64,000 bases of DNA from Rubritepida flocculans DSM 14296 (GCF_000425365.1 NZ_AUDH01000001.1:1-64000), one strand, 5' to 3'; positions 1-10,278 are shown, numbered from the stretch's first letter. The notes: a model not told the origin generated them from the letters alone. Translations and numbers: made by a program.

Positions 1-115
1 CGCGTCGTTCGTCCAAGGTGTCGCAACCCGGTCGAATCACGATGCAGCCCGGCCATCCAGCCCCACAGGCTCATATCGAATGCGTTTCGAGACAGACTCT
101 TAGCCGCCGGCCGTA

Positions 116-1048
116 TCACTCCGCCCGCGGGTGGGCCATCCGCCAGGTGGCCAGCAGCCCCTCCGTGTCCAGCGCGGTGTAGCGCTGGGTGGTGGAGAGG
201 CTGGCATGGCCCAGCAGCTCCTGGATGGCGCGCAGATCGGCCCCGCCGGCCAGCAGATGGGTGGCGAAGCTGTGGCGCAGGGCGTGCGGGGTGGCGTGCT
301 CGGGCAGGCCGGCGAGGCGGCGATAGTCGCGCATCGTGCGCTGCGCCACGGCCGGGTCGAGGCGCCCGCCGCGCACGCCGGTGAACAGGGGCTCCTCCGG
401 CCCCGCCCCGGGGCGCTGGGCGAGCCAGGCGGCGATGGCCTCCCGCACCACGGGCAGCACGGGCACGAGGCGCGTCTTGCCGCCCTTGCCGGTGATGCGC
501 AGCGCCTCATCCCGCCCCGGCAGCGGGGCCTCGCCCACGGTCAGCGCCAGCGCCTCGGCGATGCGCAGCCCGCAGCCGTAGAGCAGGGTGAACAGCGCCG
601 CATCCCGCGCCGCCTGCCAGGCGGGAAGGGGGGTGCGCTCGGTCATCCGCACCGCGCCGATCCCGGTGCCGAAGGCGCGCGCCTCCTCGGGCGTAAGGGC
701 GCGGGGCAGGGGCGGGCGGCGGCGCGGGCCGCGCAGCCCGGCCAGCGCCGTGGGCGCCGCCCCCCGCCGCCGCGCGAGGAAGCGCAGGAAGCCGCGCACC
801 GCGGCAAGCTGCCGGGCGCGGGTGCTGTTCCCCGCCCCCTCGGCCGCCCGGGCGGCGAGGAAGGCGCGCAGATCGGCGAGCGGCAGGGCCAGCAGTTCCT
901 CCGCCCCGGGCGGGTGGCCGAGATGGCGGGTGAGGAAGCCCAGAAGGTCCGCCACGTCCCGCCCATAGGCCTCGATGGTGTGGGGCGAGGCGCGGCGCTC
1001 GGCCGCGAGCCAGGCGAGGAAGGCGGCGCGGGCCTCCTCGCCCGTCAT
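116..1048 (-). CDS. xerC: Tyrosine recombinase XerC
   Basis: Site-specific recombinase that, with XerD, resolves chromosome dimers at dif. The 310-residue product has an N-terminal SAM-like DNA-binding half (about residues 5-95) and a C-terminal catalytic half. The visible catalytic set is the first Arg in GLRIAE, Lys in GKGGKTR, HALRHSFATH, the LLGHAS His, and the Tyr nucleophile in TTQRYTAL near residue 290. The frame stays open further upstream, but the ATG at 1048 is chosen because it gives the family length and overlaps the stop of the DUF484 gene in an ATGA arrangement. XerC is preferred over XerD because of the DUF484/priA neighbourhood. Length and catalytic residues are intact. Confidence 0.93.
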   Translation of the reverse strand: MTGEEARAAFLAWLAAERRASPHTIEAYGRDVADLLGFLTRHLGHPPGAEELLALPLADLRAFLAARAAEGAGNSTRARQLAAVRGFLRFLARRRGAAPTALAGLRGPRRRPPLPRALTPEEARAFGTGIGAVRMTERTPLPAWQAARDAALFTLLYGCGLRIAEALALTVGEAPLPGRDEALRITGKGGKTRLVPVLPVVREAIAAWLAQRPGAGPEEPLFTGVRGGRLDPAVAQRTMRDYRRLAGLPEHATPHALRHSFATHLLAGGADLRAIQELLGHASLSTTQRYTALDTEGLLATWRMAHPRAE

Positions 1049-1590
1049 CGCGCCAGCGCCGCGGCCAGGGCGCGGGCCAGGAAGATCAGCGCCTCGGGCT
1101 CCTGCGGCAGGGCGGCGGCCTCGCGCGCGCCGAGCGCGAGCGTCTCCTCCCCCACGGCCAGCAGCGCCTCGCGGCGGATCAGGGGGGCCGCCTCCCCGTG
1201 CAGGGCCGGCTCGCCGCGGGGCACGTCGCGCAGCCGCAGGGGCGCGGCGGGGGGCAAGGGGCGGAGGGCCGCGGCCTCCAGCCCCAGCAGGGTCGGCCAT
1301 TCCTCGCGCACCGTCGCGCGCGGATCGGGGGAGGGGATGAGGGCCAGCACCGCCTCGGCCACCCGGGCGGCGAGGCGCCCGCGCGCCCGGCCCGAGGCGA
1401 GCAGCCCGCGCCACTGCGCGCGCCCGGCCTCGATCATCGCGGCCATGTGGTCGGCGAGGTTCTCGCCATGCACGCGGCGCGGCGGGGCGAGCAGCGCGTA
1501 GAGCTCCGGCCGGGCGGCGAGGAAGCCCGGATGCGCGCGCAGATAGGCCTCGACGCGCGCGGCCTCCTCGTCGCGCGCGGCGGGGATCAC
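1045..1590 (-). CDS. DUF484 family protein
   Basis: A 181-residue protein of the DUF484 family, which is often found beside xerC in proteobacteria and has a GAF-like fold of unknown function. The N-terminus (VEAYLRAHPGFLAARPEL) and the following amphipathic stretch (NLADHMAAMIEAGRAQWR) are the family-typical part, while the rest is a degenerate GAF-like region. No catalytic residues or membrane segments are visible. It lies between the transaldolase gene (31-base gap) and xerC (4-base overlap), so all three are probably co-transcribed. A link to XerC function is suggested only by neighbourhood. Confidence 0.8.
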   Translation of the reverse strand: MIPAARDEEAARVEAYLRAHPGFLAARPELYALLAPPRRVHGENLADHMAAMIEAGRAQWRGLLASGRARGRLAARVAEAVLALIPSPDPRATVREEWPTLLGLEAAALRPLPPAAPLRLRDVPRGEPALHGEAAPLIRREALLAVGEETLALGAREAAALPQEPEALIFLARALAAALAR

Positions 1591-1621
1591 GCGGCCCCCC
1601 GCGCCGGGCGGGCCGGGCCGG

Positions 1622-2275
1622 TCACAGGATGCTCTGGCCGGTCTTCGCCCAGTCCGCCAGGAAGGCCTCCAGCCCCTTGTCGGTCAGCGGGTGGCGGAAC
1701 AGGGCGCGGATCACGGCCGGCGGCATGGTGCCCACATGGGCCCCGAGCCTGGCCGCCTGCAGCACATGCACCGGGTGGCGGATGGAGGCGACGAGCACCT
1801 CGGTCTTGAACGCGTAGTTGCGGTAGATCTGTACCACGTCGGCGATCAGCCCCATGCCGTCCTGGCCGATGTCGTCCAGCCGACCGACGAAGGGCGAGAT
1901 GAAGGCCGCTCCCGCCTTGGCCGCCAGCAGCGCCTGATTGGCCGAGAAGCAGAGCGTGACGTTGACCGGCGTGCCCTCCTCGGCCAGCACCTTGCAGGTG
2001 CGCAGCCCCGCCTCGGTCAGCGGCACCTTCACCGCCACGTTCGGCGCGATGGCGCGCAGGTAGCGGCCCTCCTTCAGCATCGTCTCGTGGTCCGTCGCCG
2101 TCACCTCGGCGGAGACGGGGCCGGGCACCAGGGCGCAGATCTCGGCGATCACCTCGCTCATCTTCCGGCCGGACTTGGCGATGAGGCTCGGGTTGGTGGT
2201 CACGCCGTCGAGCAGCCCGGTGCCGGCGAGGGAACGGATCTCCGCCACATCGGCGGTGTCCACGAAGAACTTCAT
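1622..2275 (-). CDS. fsa: Transaldolase / fructose-6-phosphate aldolase (type 3B)
   Basis: Short-form transaldolase-like aldolase of 217 residues, cytosolic, in the non-oxidative pentose phosphate pathway. The start [13 protein letters not shown] and [12 protein letters not shown] are diagnostic of the small TalC/FSA group. The Schiff-base Lys lies in NVAVKVPLT (about residue 86), and the phosphate-site region [10 protein letters not shown] is present. Start at 2275 has a good AAGGA ribosome site. It heads the fsa-DUF484-xerC run, divergent from priA. Whether it acts as a transaldolase or an F6P aldolase cannot be told from sequence alone. Together with the transketolase at 5.4 kb it could close the non-oxidative branch. 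Confidence 0.9.
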   Translation of the reverse strand: MKFFVDTADVAEIRSLAGTGLLDGVTTNPSLIAKSGRKMSEVIAEICALVPGPVSAEVTATDHETMLKEGRYLRAIAPNVAVKVPLTEAGLRTCKVLAEEGTPVNVTLCFSANQALLAAKAGAAFISPFVGRLDDIGQDGMGLIADVVQIYRNYAFKTEVLVASIRHPVHVLQAARLGAHVGTMPPAVIRALFRHPLTDKGLEAFLADWAKTGQSIL

Positions 2276-2352
2276 GCGAGGATGGTCCTTGAAGCGGCGA
2301 ATCGGGCGGGCGGGATTGACCGGCCCCGGCCCTCTCGCCCAGGGAATAGCCG

Positions 2353-4545
2353 ATGCCCCCCCCTCCCCGAAAGGCCGGACGGCGCGTGTCTGTGCTGCTG
2401 CCGCTGCCGCTCGGCGAGGCCTATGACTACTGGCTGCCGGAGGATGTGCCGGCCGGCCCCGGCAGCGTGGTGGAGGCGCCGCTGGGCGGGCGCACCAGCC
2501 TCGGCGTGGTGTGGGAGGAGGCGCCGGGGCGCGCGCCCCTGCCCGAGGCGCGGCTGCGCCCCGTCATCGCCGCCAAGCCCGCCCCGCCCCTTCCCGCCGC
2601 GCTGCGCCGCTTCGTGGACTGGGTGGCGGACTACACCCTCTCGCCCCCGGGCGCGGTGCTGCGCATGGTGCTGAGCGCCCCCGCCGCGCTGGAGGAGCCC
2701 GCCGCGAGCGCCGGCTGGCGCGCGGTGACGCCGCCCCCCGCGGGCGCGCGCCTCACGCCCGAGCGCGCCCGCGCCCTGGAGGCGCTGGGCGGCGAGGTGC
2801 TGGCCGCGGCCGAAATCCAGCGGCGCGCCGGCGTCTCGCCCGGGGTGCTGCGCGGCATGGCGGCGGCGGGGCTGCTCGCCCCGGCCCTGCTGCCCCGCGC
2901 CCCGGCCTTCCCCGCGCCCGATCCCGGCTTCGCCCCCACCCGCTTCGGCCCCGAGCAGCAGGCCGCCGCCGCCAGCCTGGCCGGGGCGGTGGCCGCCCGC
3001 GCCTTCGGCGTGACGCTGCTCGAGGGCGTGACCGGCTCGGGCAAGACCGAGGTGTATCTGGAGGCCATCGCCGAGTGCCTGCGCCAGGGCCGCCAGGCGC
3101 TGGTGCTGCTGCCCGAGATCGCGCTCTCCGCGCAGTGGCTCGACCGCTTCGCCCGGCGCTTCGGCGCGCCGCCCGCGCTGTGGCATTCCGAGCTCTCCCC
3201 GCGCACGCGGCGCGTCACCTGGCGCGCGGTGGCGCAGGGCGAGGCGCGGGTGCTGGTGGGCGCGCGCTCGGCCCTGTTCCTGCCCTTCCCGCGGCTCGGC
3301 CTCATCGTGGTGGACGAGGAGCACGAGACCGCCTTCAAGCAGGAGGAGGGCGTGATCTACCACGCGCGCGACATGGCGGTGGTGCGCGCGCGGCTGGAGG
3401 GGGCGGCCTGCGTGCTGGTCAGCGCCACCCCCTCGCTGGAGACGGTCCACAACGCCGAGACGGGGCGCTATGCGCGGCTCTGCCTGCCGCGCCGGCATGG
3501 CGGGGCGGAGATGCCGCGCGTGCGCGCGCTCGACCTGCGCGCGAGCCCGCCCGAGCGCGGGCGCTTCCTGGCCCCGCCGCTGGTGAAGGCGGTGCGCGCC
3601 ACCCTCGCGCGCGGCGAGCAGGCGATGCTCTTCCTCAACCGGCGCGGCTATGCGCCGCTCACCCTCTGCCGCGCCTGCGGCCACCGGATGCAGTGCCCCC
3701 ACTGCACCGCCTGGCTGGTGGAGCACCGCGCCCAGCGCCGGCTGATGTGCCACCACTGCGGCCACACCGCGCCCACCCCGCCCGCCTGCCCGGAATGCGG
3801 GGCGGAGCACAGCCTCGTGCCCATCGGCCCCGGCGTGGAGCGCATCCAGGAGGAGGCGGCGGAGCTCTTCCCCGAGGCGCGGCGCCTCGTCATGGCGAGC
3901 GACACGCTGCCCGGCCCGGCGGCGGCGGCCGAGGCGGCCCGGCGCATCGCCGCGCGCGAGGTGGACCTGATCATCGGCACCCAGGTGGTCGCCAAGGGCT
4001 GGCATTTCCCCCATCTGACCCTGGTGGGGGTGGTGGACGCCGATCTCGGCCTCGCCGGCGGCGATCTGCGCGCCGCGGAGCGCACCATGCAGCTCCTGCA
4101 CCAGGTGGCGGGGCGGGCGGGGCGCGAGAGCGCGCCGGGCGAGGTGGTGCTGCAGAGCTTCGCGCCCGAGCACCCGGTGATGGCCGCGCTGGTGGCCGAT
4201 GACCTGCCCGGCTTCCTCCGCGCCGAGGCGGCTCAGCGCGCGCCCGGCCACTGGCCGCCCTTCGGCCGGCTGGCCGCGCTGATCGTCTCGAGCGAGGACG
4301 CCCGCGCCGCCGAGCGCGCGGCGCGCGACCTCGGCCTCGCCGCGCCCGCCGCGCCCGGGGTGGAGGTGCTGGGCCCCGCCCCCGCGCCGCTCGCCGTGCT
4401 GCGCGGGCGGCACCGCCACCGGCTGCTGCTGAAGGCCGAGCGCGGGCTGCGCGTGCAGCCCCTGCTGCGGGAGTGGCTCGCGCGCGTGCCCCTGCCGCGC
4501 GAGGTGCGCGTGCAGGTGGATGTGGACCCGGTGGGGTTCCTGTGA
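2353..4545 (+). CDS. priA: Primosomal protein N' (PriA helicase)
   Basis: Replication-restart DNA helicase of 730 residues. In order: N-terminal 3'-OH-binding domain ([15 protein letters not shown]), winged helix, Walker [10 protein letters not shown] (about residue 226), DEEH box (about 320), the paired zinc-binding cysteine region (about 438-487, with CRACGH, CPHC, CHHCGH and CPEC), and helicase motifs V-VI ([20 protein letters not shown]). All eight zinc cysteines are present. The ATG follows an AGGGAA ribosome site. It is divergent from fsa, a 77-base gap away. In alphaproteobacteria priA and xerC/DUF484 often lie together, as here. Confidence 0.96.
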   Translation: MPPPPRKAGRRVSVLLPLPLGEAYDYWLPEDVPAGPGSVVEAPLGGRTSLGVVWEEAPGRAPLPEARLRPVIAAKPAPPLPAALRRFVDWVADYTLSPPGAVLRMVLSAPAALEEPAASAGWRAVTPPPAGARLTPERARALEALGGEVLAAAEIQRRAGVSPGVLRGMAAAGLLAPALLPRAPAFPAPDPGFAPTRFGPEQQAAAASLAGAVAARAFGVTLLEGVTGSGKTEVYLEAIAECLRQGRQALVLLPEIALSAQWLDRFARRFGAPPALWHSELSPRTRRVTWRAVAQGEARVLVGARSALFLPFPRLGLIVVDEEHETAFKQEEGVIYHARDMAVVRARLEGAACVLVSATPSLETVHNAETGRYARLCLPRRHGGAEMPRVRALDLRASPPERGRFLAPPLVKAVRATLARGEQAMLFLNRRGYAPLTLCRACGHRMQCPHCTAWLVEHRAQRRLMCHHCGHTAPTPPACPECGAEHSLVPIGPGVERIQEEAAELFPEARRLVMASDTLPGPAAAAEAARRIAAREVDLIIGTQVVAKGWHFPHLTLVGVVDADLGLAGGDLRAAERTMQLLHQVAGRAGRESAPGEVVLQSFAPEHPVMAALVADDLPGFLRAEAAQRAPGHWPPFGRLAALIVSSEDARAAERAARDLGLAAPAAPGVEVLGPAPAPLAVLRGRHRHRLLLKAERGLRVQPLLREWLARVPLPREVRVQVDVDPVGFL

Positions 4546-4563
4546 GGCGGGCGCGGCCATCCC

Positions 4564-4593
4564 CTGCCATCGCCCCCTCCGGCTTCCTATAAT
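4564..4593 (+). promoter_or_regulatory. Putative promoter of the HEPN/MNT operon
   Basis: A perfect TATAAT hexamer at 4588-4593 stands out in otherwise GC-rich DNA. It has a weak -35 match (CTGCCA, 4564-4569) 18 bases upstream. Only six bases separate TATAAT from the ATG at 4600 and there is no Shine-Dalgarno sequence, so the transcript probably starts on the start codon (leaderless). It lies between the priA stop and the mntA start, so it would give the toxin-antitoxin pair its own transcription. Inference from sequence only. Confidence 0.6.
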
Positions 4594-4599
4594 GCCGGC

Positions 4600-4950
4600 A
4601 TGAGCGAAGGATCGGATGCCCTGGCCGCGGCGCTGCCGGGCGGGCGCCTGGAGTGGCTGGCGCCGGATGGCCCGCTGGCGCAGCTCTGCCGGCGCCACGG
4701 GGTGCGCCGCCTCGATGTCTTCGGCTCTGCCACGCAGCCGGAGCGGTTCGACCCCGCGCGCTCCGACATCGATCTGCTCGTCGACTACGCGCCCGAGGCC
4801 GCTCCCTCCGCCTTCGATTTCCTCGCGCTGCGCGAGGAGCTTGCGGCCCTGTTCGGCAGGCCCGTGGACCTCGCCATGGCCTCGGCCATCCGCAACCCCT
4901 ACCTGCGGAGAAGCATCGACGCCGCCCGGACGCCCCTCTTTGTCGCGTGA
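4600..4950 (+). CDS. mntA: MNT-type nucleotidyltransferase antitoxin
   Basis: Minimal nucleotidyltransferase of 116 residues, antitoxin half of a HEPN/MNT (type VII) toxin-antitoxin pair. The core motif is visible: GSAT (about residues 41-44) followed by DID (about 56-58), the metal/ATP-binding aspartates, and a third Asp in GRPVDLAMA. In characterised relatives the enzyme AMPylates a tyrosine of the partner HEPN toxin. The stop overlaps the presumed hepT start by 11 bases. No ribosome site precedes the ATG; the start sits directly behind a TATAAT box. Confidence 0.85.
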   Translation: MSEGSDALAAALPGGRLEWLAPDGPLAQLCRRHGVRRLDVFGSATQPERFDPARSDIDLLVDYAPEAAPSAFDFLALREELAALFGRPVDLAMASAIRNPYLRRSIDAARTPLFVA

Positions 4951-5281
4951 TCCGCGCGCGCTGCTGTGGGATGCGCTGGATGCCGCCCGGGCCGTGGCCG
5001 GCTTCCTCGAGGGCCAGACCGAGGCCGGCTACCTCGCCGATCCGCTGCGGCGCGCGGCGGTGGAGCGCAAATGCGAGGTGATCGGAGAGGCGCTGGGGCG
5101 GCTGGCGCGGACGGCGCCCGAACTCGCGGCCAGGATCCCGGAGCTTCCGCGCGTGGTCGCCTTTCGGAACCTCCTGATCCACGGCTATGCCGTGGTGGAC
5201 GACGTCCTGGTCTGGCGCACCGCCACGCGGGAGCTCCCGGCCCTGCGCGACAGGCTGCAAGCCCTGCTCGACGAGGGGTGA
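4940..5281 (+). CDS. hepT: HEPN (DUF86) RNase toxin
   Basis: A 113-residue HEPN/DUF86 protein, the likely RNase toxin partner of the upstream MNT protein. The active-site motif RNLLIHGY (about residues 76-83) fits R-X4-H-X-Y exactly; the Tyr is the residue AMPylated in studied pairs. The frame is open back to 4616, but the TTG at 4940 gives the normal family length and an 11-base overlap with mntA, implying translational coupling. No ATG or GTG is suitably placed. The start codon is therefore inferred; the frame and family are clear. Confidence 0.82.
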   Translation: MSRDPRALLWDALDAARAVAGFLEGQTEAGYLADPLRRAAVERKCEVIGEALGRLARTAPELAARIPELPRVVAFRNLLIHGYAVVDDVLVWRTATRELPALRDRLQALLDEG

Positions 5282-5387
5282 CCCCGCTGCGGGCCGCAAC
5301 CCTGCCATCCCCCGCCCGGGCGGCGCTCACCTTGCCCCCCTCGCGCCCCCCCTCTAGAAGCGCGCCGAACCGGAAGGCGCCCCCATT

Positions 5388-7436
5388 TTGGCCAGCACCG
5401 CGCAAGACCCCAACGCCCCCAACCCCGCCCTCGCCGCCCAGGCCGCGCTGCTCGCCCGGCCCGCCACCGAGGAGCGCCGCCTCGCCGACTGCCTGCGCGT
5501 GCTGGCGATGGACGCGGTGGAGCGCGCGAAATCCGGCCATCCCGGCATGCCCATGGGCATGGCGGACGCGGCCACGGTGCTGTTCACCCGCTTCCTGAAA
5601 TACGACGCCGCCGACCCCCGCTGGCACGACCGCGACCGCTTCGTGCTGAGCGCCGGCCATGGCTCCATGCTGCTCTACGGGCTTCTGCACCTGACGGGCC
5701 ATGCCGGCATGGAGATGGAGGTGCTGCGGAACTTCCGCCAGCTCCATTCCGCCGCCGCCGGCCATCCGGAATACGGCGAGCACCCGGCCATCGAGGTCAC
5801 CACCGGGCCGCTCGGCCAGGGCATCTCCACCGCCGTCGGCATGGCGCTGGCCGAACGCCACCTCGCCGCGCGCTTCGGCAAATCGCTGGTGGACCACCGC
5901 ACCTGGGTCATCGCCTCGGACGGCGACCTGCAGGAGGGCGTGAGCCACGAGGCCGCCGCCCTCGCGGGGCATCTGAGGCTCTCCAGGCTGACGGTGCTGT
6001 GGGACGACAACCGCATCTCCATCGACGGCGACACGGCGCTCTCCTTCAGCGAGGATGTGCTGAAGCGCTTCCAGGCCTATGGCTGGGCGGTGAAGCGCGT
6101 GGACGGGCACGACCACGCGCAGCTCGCCGCCGCCATGGCCGCGGCCACGCGCAGCGCGCGGCCCACGCTCATCGCCTGCCGCACCATCATCGGCTTCGCC
6201 GCGCCGAGCAAGGCCGGCACGGCGGCGAGCCACGGCGCGCCGCTGGGCGCGGAGGAGGTGGCCGCCGCCAAGGCCGCCCTGGGCTGGGAGGCCGAGCCCT
6301 TCGCCATCCCCGAGGCGCTCAAGGCGCGCTGGGAGGAGGCGGGGCGGCGCGGCGCCGGCGCCCGCCGCTCCTGGCTCAAGCGCCTCGCCAAGCATCCGAT
6401 GCGCGCGGAGTTCGAGCGCGCCATGGCGGGCCGCCTGCCCGACAACTGGAACGAGGCGCTCGCGGCGCTGCGCGCCCGGCACGCCGCCGAGAAGCCCAAG
6501 CTCGCCACCCGCGTCGCCTCGCAGCGGGCGCTCTCGGCCCTGGTGCCGCAGATCCCGGAAATGGTCGGCGGCAGCGCGGACCTCACGGGCTCCAACAACA
6601 CGGATGTGAAGGGCGTCGCGGCCATCCGCCCGGGCGACTATGCGGGCCGCTACGTCCACTGGGGCGTGCGCGAGCACGGCATGGCGGCCGCGATGAACGG
6701 CATGGCGCTGCACGGCGGCGTCATCCCCTATTCCGGCACCTTCCTGGTCTTCGCCGACTACATGCGCCCCGCGCTGCGCCTTGCGGCGCTGATGCGCCAG
6801 CGGGTGATCCATGTGCTGACGCATGACAGCATCGGGCTCGGCGAGGACGGGCCGACGCACCAGCCGGTGGAGACCCTGGCCTCGCTGCGCGCCATCCCGA
6901 ACCTCTTCGTCTTCCGCCCGGCGGATGCGATGGAGACGGCCGAGTGCTGGGAGATGGCGCTGCGCCGCGCCGATGGCCCCTCGGTGCTCGCGCTCACGCG
7001 CCAGGCGGTGCCGGCGCTGCGCGAGGAGGCCGGCGAGAACCGCTGCGCGCGCGGCGGCTATGTGCTGATCGAGGCCGATGGCCCGCGCGACGTGACGCTG
7101 ATCGCCACCGGCAGCGAGGTCCAGCTCGCCGTGGCGGCGCGGGCGGAACTGGCGGCGGAGGGCGTGCGCGCGGCGGTCGTCTCGCTGCCCTGCTGGGAGC
7201 TGTTCGCGCTGCAGGATCCCTCCTACCGGGCCGCGGTGCTGGGGGAGGCGCCGCGCCTGGGCGTGGAGGCGGCCCTTTCCTTCGGCTGGGAGCGCTGGCT
7301 CGGCGCGCGCTCGGCCTTCGTCGGCATGACGGGCTTCGGCGCCTCGGCGCCGGCCGAGCATCTCTTCGCCCATTTCGGGATCACGCCGGCCGCGGTGGTC
7401 GCGGCGGCGCGCAGGCTGCTGGCAGGGGGAACGTGA
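5388..7436 (+). CDS. tkt: Transketolase
   Basis: Thiamine-diphosphate enzyme of the pentose phosphate pathway, 682 residues, close to the usual 660-690. Visible: substrate-binding His in [13 protein letters not shown]/Mg motif GDLQEG followed by the DDN region, FSxHG-like AASHGAPLG, and the C-terminal GSEVQLAV domain. The start is TTG at 5388, with GGAAGG upstream; the next in-frame ATG ([10 protein letters not shown]) would cut into conserved sequence. A possible promoter of form TTGCCC - 16 bases - CTAGAA precedes it (5332-5359). gap follows after 2 bases, so the two are co-transcribed. Confidence 0.95.
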   Translation: MASTAQDPNAPNPALAAQAALLARPATEERRLADCLRVLAMDAVERAKSGHPGMPMGMADAATVLFTRFLKYDAADPRWHDRDRFVLSAGHGSMLLYGLLHLTGHAGMEMEVLRNFRQLHSAAAGHPEYGEHPAIEVTTGPLGQGISTAVGMALAERHLAARFGKSLVDHRTWVIASDGDLQEGVSHEAAALAGHLRLSRLTVLWDDNRISIDGDTALSFSEDVLKRFQAYGWAVKRVDGHDHAQLAAAMAAATRSARPTLIACRTIIGFAAPSKAGTAASHGAPLGAEEVAAAKAALGWEAEPFAIPEALKARWEEAGRRGAGARRSWLKRLAKHPMRAEFERAMAGRLPDNWNEALAALRARHAAEKPKLATRVASQRALSALVPQIPEMVGGSADLTGSNNTDVKGVAAIRPGDYAGRYVHWGVREHGMAAAMNGMALHGGVIPYSGTFLVFADYMRPALRLAALMRQRVIHVLTHDSIGLGEDGPTHQPVETLASLRAIPNLFVFRPADAMETAECWEMALRRADGPSVLALTRQAVPALREEAGENRCARGGYVLIEADGPRDVTLIATGSEVQLAVAARAELAAEGVRAAVVSLPCWELFALQDPSYRAAVLGEAPRLGVEAALSFGWERWLGARSAFVGMTGFGASAPAEHLFAHFGITPAAVVAAARRLLAGGT

Positions 7437-7438
7437 CC

Positions 7439-8458
7439 ATGACGGTGAAGGTGGCGATCAACGGCTTCGGGCGCATCGGGCGGCTGGTGCTGCGCGCGAT
7501 GATCCAGAGCGGCCGGACGGATGTGGAGTGCGTGGCGATCAACGACCTCGGCTCGGTCGAGGCGAACGCGCACCTGTTCAAGTACGACAGCGTGCACGGA
7601 CGCTTCCCGGGCGAGGTGCATGTGGCGGGCGATTCCCTCATCATCCACCATGGCGGGCGGACCTACGGGCCGATCCGCGTCAGCGCCCAGCGCGACCCCT
7701 CGCAGGTGCCCTTCCAGGGCGTGGACGTGGCGATGGAGTGCACCGGCATCTTCACCTCCAAGGCCAAGGCCGCGCCGCTGATGGCGGCCGGGGCGCGGAA
7801 GGTGCTGATCTCGGCGCCGGCCGACGAGGTGGACGCCACCATCGTCTATGGCGTGAACCACCAGACGCTGACGAAGGAGATGACGGTCGTCTCCAACGCC
7901 TCCTGCACCACCAACTGCCTCGCGCCCATGGTGCATGTGCTGCACGGCAAGTGGGGCGTGCTGCGCGGCTACATGGTGACGATCCACGCCTACACCGGCG
8001 ACCAGAACACGGTGGACACGCTGCACAAGGACCTGCGGCGCGCGCGCGCGGCGGCCGTCTCGATGATCCCGACCAGCACGGGCGCGGCGAAGGCGGTGGG
8101 CCTCGTGCTGCCCGAACTGAAGGGCAAGCTGGACGGCACGGCCATCCGCGTGCCCACGCCCAACGTCTCGCTCGTCTCGCTGGACGTGAACCTCGCCACC
8201 GACGGCGTGACGAAGGAGATGGTGAACCAGGCGATGCACGAGGCCGCGATGGGCGGCCTCAAGGGCATCCTGGGCTACGAGACGGAGCCGCTGGTGTCGG
8301 TGGACTTCAACACCAACCCGCACTCCTGCACCTTCGACGCGACGCAGACGCAGAGCCTGGACGGCGGCAGGCTCATCCGCGTGATGGGCTGGTACGACAA
8401 CGAGTGGGGCTTCTCCAACCGCATGAGCGACACTGCGGCCCTGTTCGGGAAGCTCTGA
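7439..8458 (+). CDS. gap: Glyceraldehyde-3-phosphate dehydrogenase
   Basis: Glycolytic/gluconeogenic NAD-dependent enzyme, 339 residues. The Rossmann start [15 protein letters not shown], catalytic Cys in SNASCTTNC (about residue 154), general-base His in [10 protein letters not shown], and C-terminal [11 protein letters not shown] are all intact. ATG at 7439 is chosen because CAGGGGGA lies at normal spacing; a GTG six bases earlier is possible. It follows tkt by 2 bases. In many relatives pgk follows this pair, but here the next gene is etfB after a strong hairpin. Confidence 0.96.
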   Translation: MTVKVAINGFGRIGRLVLRAMIQSGRTDVECVAINDLGSVEANAHLFKYDSVHGRFPGEVHVAGDSLIIHHGGRTYGPIRVSAQRDPSQVPFQGVDVAMECTGIFTSKAKAAPLMAAGARKVLISAPADEVDATIVYGVNHQTLTKEMTVVSNASCTTNCLAPMVHVLHGKWGVLRGYMVTIHAYTGDQNTVDTLHKDLRRARAAAVSMIPTSTGAAKAVGLVLPELKGKLDGTAIRVPTPNVSLVSLDVNLATDGVTKEMVNQAMHEAAMGGLKGILGYETEPLVSVDFNTNPHSCTFDATQTQSLDGGRLIRVMGWYDNEWGFSNRMSDTAALFGKL

Positions 8459-8466
8459 GGCCATCC

Positions 8467-8510
8467 CCTCGCGGCGGCGGGGGCGGCCCGCCGCCGGACG
8501 CCCCGCGAGG
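8467..8510 (+). terminator. Hairpin after gap
   Basis: Nested GC hairpin just after the gap stop: an outer 8-bp stem (8467-8474 with 8503-8510) enclosing a 7-bp stem (8475-8481 with 8487-8493). No T-tract follows, so it is only terminator-like. It would separate tkt-gap from the etf operon. Confidence 0.4.
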
Positions 8511-8511
8511 C

Positions 8512-8538
8512 TTGCCCGGCCGGGGGGGCGTGGCTAGG
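8512..8538 (+). promoter_or_regulatory. Candidate promoter of etfBA
   Basis: TTGCCC (about 8513-8518) followed after 16 bases by CTAGGG resembles the element seen before tkt (TTGCCC, 16 bases, CTAGAA). It is placed about 45 bases ahead of etfB, leaving room for its AAGGAAGG ribosome site. Weak sequence inference. Confidence 0.3.
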
Positions 8539-8584
8539 GTCCGCCACGGTTCACGGCAGTGCAGCAAGGAAGGCGCCCCGCCCC

Positions 8585-9334
8585 ATGAAACTCCTCGTCC
8601 CCGTCAAGCGGGTGGTGGACTACAACGTCAAGGTCCGCGTGAAGGCCGACAACACGGGCGTCGAGACGGCGAACGTCAAGATGTCCATGAACCCCTTCGA
8701 CGAGATCGCCGTCGAGGAGGCGGTGCGGCTGAAGGAGAAGGGCGTGGCGAGCGAGATCGTCGCCGTCTCGGCCGGCCCCTCGGCGGCGCAGGAGCAGATC
8801 CGCACCGCCCTCGCCATGGGCGCGGATCGCGGCATCCTCGTCGAGCATGACGGGGTGCTGGAGCCGCTCGCCGTGGCCAAGATCCTCAAGGCGCTGGTGG
8901 CGAAGGAAGCGCCGGACCTGGTCGTGATGGGCAAGCAGGCCATCGACGACGACATGAACGCCACCGGCCAGATGCTGGCCGCGCTGCTCGGCTGGGCGCA
9001 GGGCACCTTCGCCTCCCGGGTGGAGGTGGCGAACGGCGAGGCGACCGTGACGCGCGAGGTGGATGGCGGCCTCGAGACGGTGACGCTGAAGCTCCCCGCC
9101 GTCGTCACCGCCGATCTGCGGCTGAACGAGCCGCGCTACGCCTCGCTGCCCAACATCATGAAGGCGCGCAAGAAGCCCATCGAGGTGGTCAAGCCCGCCG
9201 ATCTCGGCGTGGACCCCGCGCCGCGGCTGACCGTGCTGCGCGTGGAGGAGCCGCCGAAGCGCCAGGCGGGCGCGAAGGTCGCCTCCGTGCAGGAACTCGT
9301 CGAGAAGCTGCGCAACGAAGCGAAGGTGATCTGA
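8585..9334 (+). CDS. etfB: Electron transfer flavoprotein beta subunit
   Basis: Beta subunit (249 residues) of the ETF heterodimer that takes electrons from acyl-CoA dehydrogenases and passes them to ETF:quinone oxidoreductase. Typical features: start [18 protein letters not shown], signature [14 protein letters not shown]-site region [10 protein letters not shown], and the C-terminal MKARKKPIE recognition-loop segment. AAGGAAGG precedes the ATG. etfA starts one base after its stop. The three acyl-CoA dehydrogenases elsewhere in this window are plausible electron donors. Confidence 0.96.
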   Translation: MKLLVPVKRVVDYNVKVRVKADNTGVETANVKMSMNPFDEIAVEEAVRLKEKGVASEIVAVSAGPSAAQEQIRTALAMGADRGILVEHDGVLEPLAVAKILKALVAKEAPDLVVMGKQAIDDDMNATGQMLAALLGWAQGTFASRVEVANGEATVTREVDGGLETVTLKLPAVVTADLRLNEPRYASLPNIMKARKKPIEVVKPADLGVDPAPRLTVLRVEEPPKRQAGAKVASVQELVEKLRNEAKVI

Positions 9335-9335
9335 C

Positions 9336-10274
9336 ATGACGGTCCTGATCCTCGCCGACCACGACGGTTCGGCCGTCTCGCAGCCCACGCGCAGCGCGGT
9401 CGCCGCCGCCCTGAAGCTGGGCGAGGTGCATGTGCTGGTGCTGGGCGAGGGCGCGGCCGCGGCCGCCGCCGCCGCCGCCGCGCTGCCCGGTGTGGCGAAG
9501 GTGCTGCTGGCCGAGGATCCGGCCTTCGCCCACCGCCTGGCCGAGCCGGTGGCCGCGCTGCTGGCGGCGCTGGCGCCAGGCTACACGCATCTGCTCGCCC
9601 CCGCCTCGGCGGCCGGCAAGAACGTGATGCCGCGCGTGGCCGCGCTGCTCGACGTGCAGCCCATCAGCGACGTGGCGGGGGTGGTGGACGCGGACACCTT
9701 CATCCGCCCCATCTACGCCGGCAACGCGCTGGCCACGGTGAGGAGCGGCGATGCGAAGAAGGTCATGACCATCCGTGCCGCGAGCTTCGACCCGGTGCCC
9801 GCCACGGGCGGCGCGGCCCCCATCGAGGCGGTGGGCGCGGCGGTGGCCGATCCCGGCCTCTCGCGCTTCGTCGGCGCCGAGGTGCAGAAGAGCGAGCGGC
9901 CCGAGCTCACCGCCGCGCGCGTCGTGGTCTCGGGCGGGCGGGCCATGGGTTCGGCCGAGAACTTCCACCTCATCGAGAAGCTGGCCGACCGGCTCGGCGC
10001 GGCGGTGGGCGCCTCGCGCGCCGCGGTGGACGCAGGCTACGCGCCCAACGACATGCAGGTGGGCCAGACGGGCAAGATCGTCGCGCCCGAGCTCTACATC
10101 GCGGTGGGCATCTCGGGCGCCATCCAGCACCTCGCCGGCATGAAGGACAGCAAGGTGATCGTCGCCATCAACAAGGACGAGGAGGCGCCGATCTTCCAGG
10201 TGGCCGATTACGGGCTGGTGGCGGACCTGTTCAAGGCGCTGCCCGAGCTCGAGGCCGAGCTGGCGAAGGGCTGA
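9336..10274 (+). CDS. etfA: Electron transfer flavoprotein alpha subunit
   Basis: FAD-binding alpha subunit, 312 residues, the usual length. The C-terminal FAD domain is clear: [49 protein letters not shown] and [16 protein letters not shown]. It begins one base after etfB, with the ribosome site inside etfB, indicating tight coupling. The hydroxyacyl-CoA dehydrogenase gene follows 4 bases downstream, so etfBA and beta-oxidation are linked in one operon. Confidence 0.96.
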   Translation: MTVLILADHDGSAVSQPTRSAVAAALKLGEVHVLVLGEGAAAAAAAAAALPGVAKVLLAEDPAFAHRLAEPVAALLAALAPGYTHLLAPASAAGKNVMPRVAALLDVQPISDVAGVVDADTFIRPIYAGNALATVRSGDAKKVMTIRAASFDPVPATGGAAPIEAVGAAVADPGLSRFVGAEVQKSERPELTAARVVVSGGRAMGSAENFHLIEKLADRLGAAVGASRAAVDAGYAPNDMQVGQTGKIVAPELYIAVGISGAIQHLAGMKDSKVIVAINKDEEAPIFQVADYGLVADLFKALPELEAELAKG

Positions 10275-10278
10275 GGGG

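Noticed and set aside
1-115. Possible end of another gene left of xerC
   Set aside because: No open frame with recognisable content continues into the window; I see nothing assignable.
2272-4698. 808-codon minus-strand frame opposite priA
   Set aside because: Priority goes to priA with complete motifs; the opposite frame is repetitive and domain-free.
5282-5387. GC palindrome before tkt as a terminator
   Set aside because: The palindrome has no usable loop and no T-tract; not strong enough to list.
8459-8584. Possible small RNA in the gap after gap
   Set aside because: The nested hairpin is explained as a terminator-like stem; no promoter for an independent transcript ahead of it.
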